A stretch of DNA of 23,311 nt from a virus, in IMG/VR virus record IMGVR_UViG_3300044998_001400, positions 1 through 23,311 of that record; one strand, written 5' to 3'. Position numbers and translations under genes: made by a program. The notes under the pieces were generated by a model. It worked only from the letters and a program-made list of their open reading frames with translations, was not told the origin of the DNA and searched no databases. Positions 4,507 to 11,977 of the stretch are shown here, piece by piece. Every line of letters starts with the position of its first letter. Positions within the stretch are counted from its first letter, which is position 1.

Positions 4507-6930
4507 TTATTTTTTTATCAAGACTCCTTTTCTATCCACGTTTTTTTCGTTTGAACTATACCACGTTTTAATAATTAATTTTCCATCAATTATATCTACA
4601 GGAACAATCATATACCCATCTTTGTAATATTTAATATAGTTATAATGAAATTTTTCACCTTTTTGGTTTAGCCATACTTCATCTGCATTTAGAAGGGTTG
4701 AGTTTATGTTTTCAAAAATCTTATCTCTTCCTATTTCAATATATTTTTGTGACAAATGCTCTAATAAAGTCTTTTTGTGCAGCAATAATGTTTTTCCTGA
4801 ATGATCGGTATATGTTTTTATTCCATCTTTAGCGGTTTTATCAAACTCTTGAATAACAGATTCCCTTGTGGCTGTTACGTTTTTTGGAATTTCACTTAAT
4901 TGAGCCTTTATAATTTTATCAGCAGATTCCATCTTGGCGCTTTTCCAATCAAAATCGTTTAAATTTTGCCCCAAATAAGCCTTGTTTAACTCAAATATTT
5001 GCTTTGTTTCGCCCCTGTTTACCGCAAATCCTGACTTCTCCATTCTCTTATATTCTTCACCTAATAAGGCTTTAGCTGTATTGCCGTCAATAACGTTGGT
5101 TGAGTCAATTTCTGAAGGTCGCAATTGAATCATCTCACATCTGCATCCAAATCCATTTGGTGGATAAATACTCCTCCAAGAAGTATCGTTGAATTTGAAT
5201 ATTTTACCGTCTAAGGCTCGATGAGAATTTCTTACTCTATCATCGCCAACAGTAACATATTTAAGATAAGGATAAATATTAGCCTGGGCCTTCTGTTCAT
5301 TCCAACGTGCTGCATTTTGAGCCGTTGCATGGGCTAAGTTATACTCCGTTTGAAGATAATTTACATTGTATTTTCCTAATATCCGACTTGCCTGCTCTTT
5401 AAACTCGTTAAAGTTGCTGCTGATTCTGACGGCATTATTAAGCTCAACAATTTCAGAAATGGTTTTGTCAAATCCAAAGCGGTTAATATTTAGCTCCATC
5501 ATAATCTGAGCCATATAATCAGGACGATTGTAGTCGGTTTCAACACCTCCAAACCCTTCAAGCATTGCTTTTCTAAGCTGAGATATCGTATTTTGGTATT
5601 TTACTACTTCATAGCTATTTGATTTAGGGTTGTTATATAGTTCAAATAGCCAATCTTCTTCTTCAGATGAAAGTTTAATATCTGTGCTAAGGGTTAAATT
5701 ATATGGATTTATAGGGCAGCATGTATCATCATGCTGTGCACTAAACTTTTTTTCGCCCTCGCCTCCATCGGGTTGAGGCAATGCAACTGCAGAAGGTTTT
5801 CCATCGGGCATAGGAACACCGTATTTTTCATAAAAATATACAGGATCAATATTTACTTTAGACGCTACCTTTAAGTCAATTTCAATTTGCTTTTCTAAAG
5901 GTAGCTCATTTGTTAGGTTGAATTTAAACTTGCCATTTTCAAGGCCTGAATAACCTAAGTCTATAAGCTTATACTTTAACTCCCAGTTTAAAAAGTATTC
6001 AAGCCATAGGATATCGCTCATTGTAATTTCATCCTCTACATCCTTGTGTACCTCTGATTGGCTTCGAGAACTTCCGTTGTCGGTTGTCATCGTTTGGCCT
6101 AAGAATAGCTTGCTTATTTCTTCATTACATGTTTTAATTAAGTCTTGAAATATCTGACTCTGCCCGGTTCCGCCAGCCTCTTTTATTTCAATCGAACTGC
6201 CTTTCGGTATTACAGCATAGCCAGCTCCACCCATTTTTGATAGCGCTTCGTCTAATAGCTGTCTTGACTTTGCATCAAAAGGATCATATTCGCCAACGCG
6301 GAAGGGCATTCCAAATAATTCGGCAAATTGTGCCCAATCGCCAAACCCTCCTCTCTTATAAATCACATATTGAGCTGCCGTCATTAATAAACCATAATCT
6401 TTTTTACCTCCAACAGAAATTAATCGCTTGCTATATAAAGGGTCGGTTTCATAATTAATCCCATTGCTTTCGTTGTATGCATCTAATGCAACCAATCCAA
6501 TTTCTGGCTTAACGTTTATTCGAGGAATTAAAACCGCCTTGTCGATTAAATCTATGCCCGGTATTAGTTCGATTAATGAATGCCCCCAAATAATTGACTC
6601 CATTGCATGTTTCTTGAAATCAAAGAACCAAGGTGTTTCAGTAATCAAAACTCTCGCGTTTTCTGCCACGCTTTCGTTTTCGCTAACAAACACAACGGGC
6701 TTGTTGCTTACGTTATTTATTCGCTTGTTGATTATTGCTTGAAGATGTCCGTCAAGCAATACATTGTCGTAAAGCTCATATAGTTGTTTTCTTCTTGGAT
6801 TGTTTGGATTTCGAGCAATATCAATAGCTCTTTTCCAAGAAGAAATATCTTGCGGATTTAACGTTATGCTTGCGACCTTAATCTCTGTAATAAGAGGAGA
6901 GGGATACTGTTTTCCAATTTTGCTATTCAT
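4507..6930 (-). CDS. Portal (DUF935) + Mu F-like minor head + C-terminal PBECR-type nuclease domain fusion
   Basis: 807 residues, much longer than a portal of the Mu gp29 type (about 500). Residues 1 to about 390 are portal, with the hallmark 'LGQTMTTDNGSSRSQSEVHK' at 277-296. Residues about 440-605 are a Mu F-like minor head domain (Mu gp30 type) with 'VGDDRVRNSHRALDGKIF' at 561-578 and 'PPNGFGCRCEMIQL' at 590-603. The last 120 or so residues, with 'TYTDHSGKTLLLHKK', 'LLNADEVWLNQKGEKFHYNY', 'IKTWYSS' and a terminal R-KGVLIKK, look like the PBECR class (phage Barnase-EndoU-ColicinE5/D-RelE-like nuclease), which is known to be attached to Mu F-like proteins. Portal rings hold 12 subunits, so every copy would carry the extra domains. 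The start overlaps the gp36-like stop (ATGA). Confidence 0.85.
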   Translation of the reverse strand: MNSKIGKQYPSPLITEIKVASITLNPQDISSWKRAIDIARNPNNPRRKQLYELYDNVLLDGHLQAIINKRINNVSNKPVVFVSENESVAENARVLITETPWFFDFKKHAMESIIWGHSLIELIPGIDLIDKAVLIPRINVKPEIGLVALDAYNESNGINYETDPLYSKRLISVGGKKDYGLLMTAAQYVIYKRGGFGDWAQFAELFGMPFRVGEYDPFDAKSRQLLDEALSKMGGAGYAVIPKGSSIEIKEAGGTGQSQIFQDLIKTCNEEISKLFLGQTMTTDNGSSRSQSEVHKDVEDEITMSDILWLEYFLNWELKYKLIDLGYSGLENGKFKFNLTNELPLEKQIEIDLKVASKVNIDPVYFYEKYGVPMPDGKPSAVALPQPDGGEGEKKFSAQHDDTCCPINPYNLTLSTDIKLSSEEEDWLFELYNNPKSNSYEVVKYQNTISQLRKAMLEGFGGVETDYNRPDYMAQIMMELNINRFGFDKTISEIVELNNAVRISSNFNEFKEQASRILGKYNVNYLQTEYNLAHATAQNAARWNEQKAQANIYPYLKYVTVGDDRVRNSHRALDGKIFKFNDTSWRSIYPPNGFGCRCEMIQLRPSEIDSTNVIDGNTAKALLGEEYKRMEKSGFAVNRGETKQIFELNKAYLGQNLNDFDWKSAKMESADKIIKAQLSEIPKNVTATRESVIQEFDKTAKDGIKTYTDHSGKTLLLHKKTLLEHLSQKYIEIGRDKIFENINSTLLNADEVWLNQKGEKFHYNYIKYYKDGYMIVPVDIIDGKLIIKTWYSSNEKNVDRKGVLIKK

Positions 6931-7337
6931 AAATGATTATTTCTTTTAGGATTACTTCCGTATAATATGTAATTCTTTTCTCCGCCTTGCATTAATGGAA
7001 GGTCGGGATTTATAATTCCGTTGTTTACTTTGTTAAGCCAATCAAGCGCCTGTTCATAGCGGGTAATTCGGTGTTCAGGAATTTTGCGAGGGTTAATTAG
7101 GCTGTGCAGGTGATAAATGGTCATGTCTTTTACATACATAAGAACAATTAAACTTCTATCATTGCCGGTTTTATTAAATATTTCATCAATATCATATCTA
7201 TTAGTTAGATATGATTTGATCTCCTCAATAGCGGTGTTTGTTGCAGATTCTAAAATGTCATCATCAAATTCAGTAATAGCATCTAAATATCGCTCTCTGA
7301 TGGTTGTGCCAAAATCTTCTTTTGTTATAAAGCTCAT
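6927..7337 (-). CDS. Mu gp36-like (DUF1320) head completion protein
   Basis: 136 residues with the DUF1320 pattern: N-terminal 'FITKEDFGTTIRERYLDAIT', helical 'AIEEIKSYLTNRYDIDEIF', 'RSLIVLMYVKDMTIYHLHSL', 'RYEQALDWLNKVNNGIINPD' and a C-terminal 'LYGSNPKRNNHL'. Mu gp36-type proteins are head-tail connector/head completion factors attached near the portal. It overlaps both neighbours by four bases (large terminase upstream, portal fusion downstream), so translation is probably coupled. Its place between terminase and portal is typical of Mu-like phages. Confidence 0.85.
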   Translation of the reverse strand: MSFITKEDFGTTIRERYLDAITEFDDDILESATNTAIEEIKSYLTNRYDIDEIFNKTGNDRSLIVLMYVKDMTIYHLHSLINPRKIPEHRITRYEQALDWLNKVNNGIINPDLPLMQGGEKNYILYGSNPKRNNHL

Positions 7338-8836
7338 AGTTTATGCTTGTTTATGGATTTAGAACCAATTAGTATGTCATGGTTAAACTTCAAATTTTCA
7401 TTAAGTATGTAAAAAGCACCTTCGGTAGCATCGGGGCCGTCTTTTTTGGTTTTAACGCCCGGTTCAAAATTTAGAAATTGCTCTACAAGTTCTTTCATGT
7501 GAGGATTATTTTCCTCATCTTCGTTAAACACTACATTTCCACGCTCAAAGTGTCCTGAAATAGATTCTATTCTGCTGTCTTTATCAGGTTTCTTTCGCTT
7601 GTCTCCAGTAAGCGACAAGGGGTACTTCTTTTTACCATAATCTTTAAAATCTGAATAAAGGAGATCTTGGAGGAATACTTCTTCCATCACAAATCTTGCG
7701 GTTGTGTTTTTGCGTTTTAAATAAGCGTCTATTTCATATCCCCACTCAATCATTTCTGTAATTGAAGCTTGACCGCAAAAGGCTTTGATTATGTAATATT
7801 TCCCGTCCCTAATTCCGGCCAATATCCAAGCTTTAGTGTCCGAAGCGTTTGTTTTCTTAAATCCGGGGTCTAAGTATGCCACTTTAAATGGCATTTTAGC
7901 TATGTCGGGAACTTTTCCAAAGACAATGTCTTTCTTTTTGAACACCTTTCCTTCAGAAATAGGATTATTGAAATATTCTCGCTGCGAAAGACGATATCCC
8001 ATTTTTGAAATCATGTACTGACATTCTTGTAAAGAAAATCGTTCTTTCCACGATGGCTGCCCTTGTTTGTCGAGTATATTTATTTGCTCAAAATCATCAG
8101 CAACATTTATGCTCCTTTTAACCAACGAGTCTTTTGCGATGATGTTCCCAACTATTATAAATCTCTTTGCGCCTTCAATGCTTAAACACCCAAATAGCGC
8201 ACCTATTAACCAGTCCCATGCATTATCCAATCTCTTAGGATTCCGGCATAGTTCGTCATCGTCAATATCATCGCACAAGATATAGTCTGGTCGCGCTTCT
8301 TCATTTCTACTTCCCCTTGGATTTTGACCGGAACCAATTGCTCTAAAGCTACAGCCGTCAGCAGTTATAAATTTTCCATCCTCCCAATTGCCTCTCCCTT
8401 TTTGTATGCCAAAGTCATTAATTAGCCTTTGATTGCTTTCTAATTGTATTTTTAAAGGCCTCAGCAATTCTATTGCGTTATCTTCGCTGTAGCTTACAAG
8501 CAGCATATTTTTAAGCTCTCCCTTCATTTTGAGAAAAAGCGGAAGCATTACACCTGATGTAACCGACTTAGCATGGTCTCTGCTCCATGCTCTTGTTATA
8601 AATATTCTATTATTTTCAACAGTTTTTTTTGCAAATCTTTTATGAAATTGCGCAAAAGGGCTTGTTGTATATTGCGGAAAATAATAGGTACAAAAAGCTT
8701 CAAAATCGGATAATAAATGAGCAATTCTCTTCTGTTTATCAAGAGCATTTTCGTTGCTATCAACAGAAGTAGATTTTATTAAATTCTTCTTGAAAGAATC
8801 CCATTTTAAAAGAGCTGTCCTGTCTTTTACCCTCAT
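7334..8836 (-). CDS. terL: Terminase large subunit
   Basis: 500 residues. The ATPase half has a Walker A-like 'RAWSRDHAKS' at 82-91 (an unusual loop lacking the normal glycine), a Walker B 'YILCDDID' at 185-192, and a coupling-type 'IIVGN' at 227-231. The nuclease half has the acidic residues of the RNase H-like fold: 'YLDPGFK' at 321-327, 'FVMEEVF' at 382-388 and 'KKDGPDATEGA' at 464-474. It is the motor that pumps DNA through the portal and cuts it. It overlaps the small subunit and the gp36-like gene by four bases each. Length and motif order are normal for the family. Confidence 0.92.
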   Translation of the reverse strand: MRVKDRTALLKWDSFKKNLIKSTSVDSNENALDKQKRIAHLLSDFEAFCTYYFPQYTTSPFAQFHKRFAKKTVENNRIFITRAWSRDHAKSVTSGVMLPLFLKMKGELKNMLLVSYSEDNAIELLRPLKIQLESNQRLINDFGIQKGRGNWEDGKFITADGCSFRAIGSGQNPRGSRNEEARPDYILCDDIDDDELCRNPKRLDNAWDWLIGALFGCLSIEGAKRFIIVGNIIAKDSLVKRSINVADDFEQINILDKQGQPSWKERFSLQECQYMISKMGYRLSQREYFNNPISEGKVFKKKDIVFGKVPDIAKMPFKVAYLDPGFKKTNASDTKAWILAGIRDGKYYIIKAFCGQASITEMIEWGYEIDAYLKRKNTTARFVMEEVFLQDLLYSDFKDYGKKKYPLSLTGDKRKKPDKDSRIESISGHFERGNVVFNEDEENNPHMKELVEQFLNFEPGVKTKKDGPDATEGAFYILNENLKFNHDILIGSKSINKHKL

Positions 8837-9276
8837 ATTTTACTTTTGATATACCCGTCCATCAAATTGTTTATTTCTTGTGCCTTTTTCAAATCAATCG
8901 GCCTTAGCCATTCGAGAAATGGCATAAATGCATTAATAGTATCAGCTATTCCAGCATCGTTTTCTAAATTTTTGGCAGCAGCAGACAATTTATTTAAGAT
9001 GTCCGCTTCAGCAGAAGATGGGAATCTTTTGCCTTCTTCTCGATTTTTAATTACATCGGTTAGTTCGTTTATTTGCTGGTAAATTCGCTTTAATTGCTCA
9101 GGTTTTGTAATAACCGTTGCGGCTTTTCTTTCTTCCCACTTTCCTTCTTCTTTCCATTTCCCAATTGTTTTTTCCGTAACACCAACACGTGCAGCTATTT
9201 CTTTTTGTGTTAATCCCTCTGAAATAAATAATAATTCAGCCCAATTTAGAAGGTCTTTTTTTCTTGTTGTTCCCAT
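8833..9276 (-). CDS. Terminase small subunit, HTH DNA-binding
   Basis: 147 residues from ATG 9276 (MGTTRKKDLLNWAELLFISE); an in-frame ATG at 9297 would add MFINFAF, but a promoter-like CAACTTTG lies between the two, so the inner start is preferred. A clear helix-turn-helix is at about 20-47 ('GLTQKEIAARVGVTEKTIGK', then WKEEGKW), followed by a helical oligomerisation region ('QLKRIYQQINELTDVIKNRE') and a C-terminal segment that probably contacts the large subunit. It recognises the packaging site on concatemeric or integrated DNA. It is the first gene of the leftward operon and is translationally coupled to terL by a four-base overlap. Confidence 0.8.
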   Translation of the reverse strand: MGTTRKKDLLNWAELLFISEGLTQKEIAARVGVTEKTIGKWKEEGKWEERKAATVITKPEQLKRIYQQINELTDVIKNREEGKRFPSSAEADILNKLSAAAKNLENDAGIADTINAFMPFLEWLRPIDLKKAQEINNLMDGYIKSKI

Positions 9277-9424
9277 GAATGCAAAGTTGATAAACATTGA
9301 TTATTAATTAAAAAGGTCTTTTAGCTTAATCTTATTATTTAATATAAATAATATAATTAATTGATATGCAGCTAAAAAAGAATTTTAATCAATGTTTAAA
9401 ATATTTCAATTTTGTGCCATCGAT
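9277..9424. promoter_or_regulatory. Divergent, mirror-symmetric promoter/operator region for both structural operons
   Basis: The two structural operons start here in opposite directions. Perfect 13-bp inverted repeats TAAACATTGATTA (9291-9303) and TAATCAATGTTTA (9386-9398) are placed about a shared centre with an inner pair TTTTAGCT (9319-9326) and AGCTAAAA (9370-9377). Outside them lie CAACTTTG (leftward strand, 9288-9281) and CAATTTTG (9407-9414), each one mismatch from the Bacteroidota -7 box TAnnTTTG, just before ATG 9276 and ATG 9425. So each strand shows the same ordered blocks: AGCTAAAA, TAATCAATGTTTA, CAAyTTTG, ATG. Paired activation by one late regulator is inferred. Confidence 0.7.
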
Positions 9425-10390
9425 ATGTCAAAGCAAAAATTCATATTATCCGACCAGTCCCTTAATCGTAAGGGCTCTATTGTAATTACAGCAGGTATTG
9501 ACACTTCCAATTTTATGAAGAATCCGATTATGCTTTTAAATCATAATCACGATGTTGTATTAGGTAAGTGGAATCATGTTGCTGTTGATGGAGATAAATT
9601 GGTGGGAGAGCCTGAATTTGATATGGATGATGCGGAGGCTGCAAAATGGGCCAATAAGGTTAATAAGGGTTATGTTAATTCGGCAAGTATTGCTATTCAA
9701 ATTTTAGACCTTGAAATTGCCGAACAAGAAGGAATGCTTTGTCTTGTAGTTAATAAGTCTGAACTAAAAGAGGTTAGTTTGGTCTCTGTACCTGCCAATG
9801 CAAATGCTGTTAAGCTTTTCGATAAATCAGGGGTGGAAGTTACAGAGGAATCAATCGAATTAATGTTAAGCGACTATAAATCAAATAAAAAACAAAACAA
9901 TATGTCAAAATTGAAATTATTGGCACTTGCCTTATCGCTTGCTGATACAGCGACAGAAGATGAAGTAATTTCAGCAGTTAATAATCTGAAAAAAGACAAG
10001 TCGGATTTGGAGGGAAAGGTTAAAGAACTATCTGATAAGGTGCAGAAGATGAACGAAGATAATGAAGCAAAACAGAAACTGGCAATTAAGCAGCTTTTAG
10101 ATGACGCTCAGAAACAAGGGAAATTTTCAGCGGACAAACGCTCTGTTTACGAAGAGCTTTGCAGTAAGGACTTTGAGTCTACTAAAATAGTTATTGACGG
10201 CCTTCAGCCTTACAAGCCTTTATCTGCCCAAATGGGAGATAAATCGGCTGCTGCTGCTCGTGAAGATTGGGACTTTGGAAAGTGGCAAAAGGAAGACCCT
10301 GCCGGGCTTCAATTAATGTCTGAAAAAGACCCTGAAGGTTTTAAAAGCCTTAAAGAGGCATATATCATTAAGTTGCGTGATAAAAAGTAA
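9425..10390 (+). CDS. Prohead protease with C-terminal scaffold (Mu I-like / HK97-type)
   Basis: 321 residues from ATG 9425 (MSKQKFILSDQSLN...); an ATG at 9392 is in frame but lies within the operator region. The N-terminal half has the serine-protease signature of prohead proteases: 'PIMLLNHNHD' with histidines at 40 and 42, and 'ELKEVSLVSVPANANA' with Ser 118. The C-terminal half has a coiled coil at about 185-225 and an acidic/basic tail, as in Mu I and other protease-scaffold fusions. It cleaves scaffold and probably capsid during head maturation. An internal start at 9902 may give scaffold alone. It is the first gene of the rightward operon. Confidence 0.85.
   Translation: MSKQKFILSDQSLNRKGSIVITAGIDTSNFMKNPIMLLNHNHDVVLGKWNHVAVDGDKLVGEPEFDMDDAEAAKWANKVNKGYVNSASIAIQILDLEIAEQEGMLCLVVNKSELKEVSLVSVPANANAVKLFDKSGVEVTEESIELMLSDYKSNKKQNNMSKLKLLALALSLADTATEDEVISAVNNLKKDKSDLEGKVKELSDKVQKMNEDNEAKQKLAIKQLLDDAQKQGKFSADKRSVYEELCSKDFESTKIVIDGLQPYKPLSAQMGDKSAAAAREDWDFGKWQKEDPAGLQLMSEKDPEGFKSLKEAYIIKLRDKK
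9902..10390 (+). CDS. Possible nested scaffold protein (internal start in protease gene)
   Basis: An in-frame ATG at 9902 follows an A-rich stretch (about 20 bases before it, aaataaaaaacaaaacaat), the kind of leader that precedes other starts here, and the protein begins afresh with MSKLKLLALALSLADTATED. It would yield a 162-residue coiled-coil scaffold lacking the protease, as Mu Z and lambda Nu3 are made from within I and C. Translation from this site is inferred; the sequence shows only the ATG, its context and the domain boundary. Confidence 0.45.
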   Translation: MSKLKLLALALSLADTATEDEVISAVNNLKKDKSDLEGKVKELSDKVQKMNEDNEAKQKLAIKQLLDDAQKQGKFSADKRSVYEELCSKDFESTKIVIDGLQPYKPLSAQMGDKSAAAAREDWDFGKWQKEDPAGLQLMSEKDPEGFKSLKEAYIIKLRDKK

Positions 10391-10393
10391 TAG

Positions 10394-10621
10394 ATGTCGC
10401 ACAGTGGAGAGATTGCTGCAGCTATAACAGGGGCTATTTCTGTAAAGGTTGCAAAAGTTCTTGGACTTATTAGCCTCTCAATGCTTTACGCGGTGATGGA
10501 GAGTTTCATAATTGGAGCAATCGGGGCCACGGGTGGATATTTAGCCAAGAAAACATTAGACTGCTTAGTAAAACTATATAAACAAAAACAACAAAAAAAA
10601 CATGAAAAAACAGTTCAGTAA
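10394..10621 (+). CDS. Small membrane protein upstream of capsid, unknown
   Basis: 75 residues: a hydrophobic stretch from about 19 to 48 (KVAKVLGLISLSMLYAVMES, then FIIGAIGATGGYL), long enough for one helix or a tight hairpin, followed by a strongly basic tail (KLYKQKQQKKHEK). That layout fits a small holin or an inner-membrane protein with a cytoplasmic tail. It starts three bases after the protease stop and overlaps the major capsid gene by 20 bases in another frame, so capsid translation may be coupled to it. A membrane gene between protease and capsid is not the usual order; its function is unknown. Confidence 0.55.
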   Translation: MSHSGEIAAAITGAISVKVAKVLGLISLSMLYAVMESFIIGAIGATGGYLAKKTLDCLVKLYKQKQQKKHEKTVQ

Positions 10622-11642
10622 ATTTTTTATGGGTGTGATTGCGGTTTCATTGGCAATAATTTCTTTGCCTGTCGCTGCTCTAAATTCTATCGTGCCAGCT
10701 CCTACTAATTATGGAGTTCAAATGAATGGCGTAGCGGTTGAAATTTGGGTTGATTACATAATGGGTAATCTTTTTAAAGATAATTCATTTGTGAATTTCT
10801 GTTACAATGAAAGCCAAAACGTACTTGGAGGCTCTGTGGTACATATTCCGCAGGCAGGAGCTAAACCTACGGTTGTTAAAAATAGAAACTCTTACCCGGC
10901 TACAGCGGTTAGAAGAACCGATACTGACATTACTTATCCATTGGATGTATATACAACTGACCCTACTCACATCCCTAAGGCTGAAACAATGGAGATATCT
11001 TACGATAAAATGGGTTCGGTTTTAGATGAACATTTAGAGTCGATGTCAGAAACGATTGCCGATCATCTTCTTTTTAGTTGGGCGCCAACAAGCAGTGCCA
11101 ATATATTGAGAACAACTGGTTCGGCTATTTTAGCTCACTTGCCGTCAGCTACGGGAAACAGAAAGAAGCTTGTTAAGGAAGATTTAAAACGAGCTCAATC
11201 GCTTATGAATAAACAAGGTATTGCTAAGGCTGATAGATATGCATTAATACCGGAAGACATGTATCAGCAATTAACAGAAGACTCTACATTAATGGCTCGT
11301 GACGGTGTTAATGGCGGTGAACTATCGCTTAAAGATGGAGTTGTGTTAAGACTGTATGGATTCAACATAATATCGAGAGCAACAACAGTAGCCTACACAA
11401 ATGCAGGTACACCGGTTCCAAAAGCACCGGGAGCAGCAGCAGCAGCAACAGATAATGATAGTGTGATTTGCTGGCAAAAAAATGCTGTTGCAAAAGCGCA
11501 AGGTACTGTTGAGTTTTTCGAGAATCAAAAAGACCCTCAATATTACGGAGACATCTACTCAATTTTGGTGAAAATGGGAGGTAGAAAACGTAGAGATTTA
11601 GGAGAAGGAGTGGTTGCGATAGTTCAGGATGCATCGGCATAA
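10602..11642 (+). CDS. Major capsid protein (HK97-fold candidate) with signal-peptide-like N-terminus
   Basis: 346 residues directly after the protease/scaffold gene, the standard site of the major capsid. Typical features: an N-terminal arm ('NGVAVEIWVDYIMGNLFKDN'), 'GGSVVHIPQAG', a long spine-helix region ('AETMEISYDKMGSVLDEHLE'), 'DRYALIPEDMYQQL' and a C-terminal 'SILVKMGGRKRRDLGEGVV'. The first 26 residues (MKKQFSKFFMGVIAVSLAII, then SLPVAA) have the n-, h- and c-regions of a Sec signal peptide with V-x-A at the cleavage site, which is strange for a cytoplasmic shell protein. A GCA/GCC-type tract encodes AAAAA near residue 277. Later in-frame ATGs (10629, 10722) could give shorter forms. 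Confidence 0.8.
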   Translation: MKKQFSKFFMGVIAVSLAIISLPVAALNSIVPAPTNYGVQMNGVAVEIWVDYIMGNLFKDNSFVNFCYNESQNVLGGSVVHIPQAGAKPTVVKNRNSYPATAVRRTDTDITYPLDVYTTDPTHIPKAETMEISYDKMGSVLDEHLESMSETIADHLLFSWAPTSSANILRTTGSAILAHLPSATGNRKKLVKEDLKRAQSLMNKQGIAKADRYALIPEDMYQQLTEDSTLMARDGVNGGELSLKDGVVLRLYGFNIISRATTVAYTNAGTPVPKAPGAAAAATDNDSVICWQKNAVAKAQGTVEFFENQKDPQYYGDIYSILVKMGGRKRRDLGEGVVAIVQDASA

Positions 11643-11709
11643 AAATAAAACACACCCCGACAGCCCCGAAGCGCCAAGCGTGTAGGGGCACAGGGTTAAA
11701 TTAGCGCTT
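11643..11709 (+). other. GC-rich gap after the capsid gene
   Basis: This 67-base spacer is strikingly richer in G and C than its surroundings. GCCCC at 11663-11667 can pair with GGGGC at 11685-11689, and AAGCGC (11669-11674) with GCGCTT (11704-11709) just before the next ATG. No T-run follows, so it is not a classical terminator; it may protect the capsid mRNA 3' end or limit read-through. Confidence 0.35.
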
Positions 11710-11976
11710 ATGAACAAAGAATTAGAAAACGAAATTAAAGCAGTATTTGAGGCAAACGATGTTGAAGTAGTGTTTGCAACAGAAGATGGGGTATGCTTTT
11801 TTAATGAGGCAACAGCAAGAGCAGAGGCTGCTCGAAAAAAACTATCTGAGCCTATTAGAGTTAAAAGAGACGATTTCTTAATAGCTGATAATTCTAAAAA
11901 GGCTGCTGAAGAAGAAGCTAAGAAAAAAGCTGCTGAAGAAAAAGCTGCAAAAGGCTCTCAGAAGAAAGGGAAGTAA
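11710..11976 (+). CDS. Small capsid-adjacent protein with Ala/Lys-rich tail
   Basis: 88 residues. The N-terminal half carries 'VVFATEDGVCFFNEATARAEAA', a pattern (hydrophobic-x-T-x-D-G-x-x-F-x-x-x-x-x-A-x-x-H/E-A) seen in small proteins encoded right after the major capsid in Mu-like and Bacteroidota phages. The C-terminal third is a charged run of Lys, Glu and Ala that would be a long single helix. It may be a minor head protein or decoration/assembly factor; no function is proven. It ends one base before the next start. Confidence 0.55.
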   Translation: MNKELENEIKAVFEANDVEVVFATEDGVCFFNEATARAEAARKKLSEPIRVKRDDFLIADNSKKAAEEEAKKKAAEEKAAKGSQKKGK

Positions 11977-11977
11977 A

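Noticed and set aside
11346-11691. Leftward frames over the capsid gene
   Set aside because: Cys/Leu-rich shadow frames produced by the GCA/AGC tract of the capsid gene.
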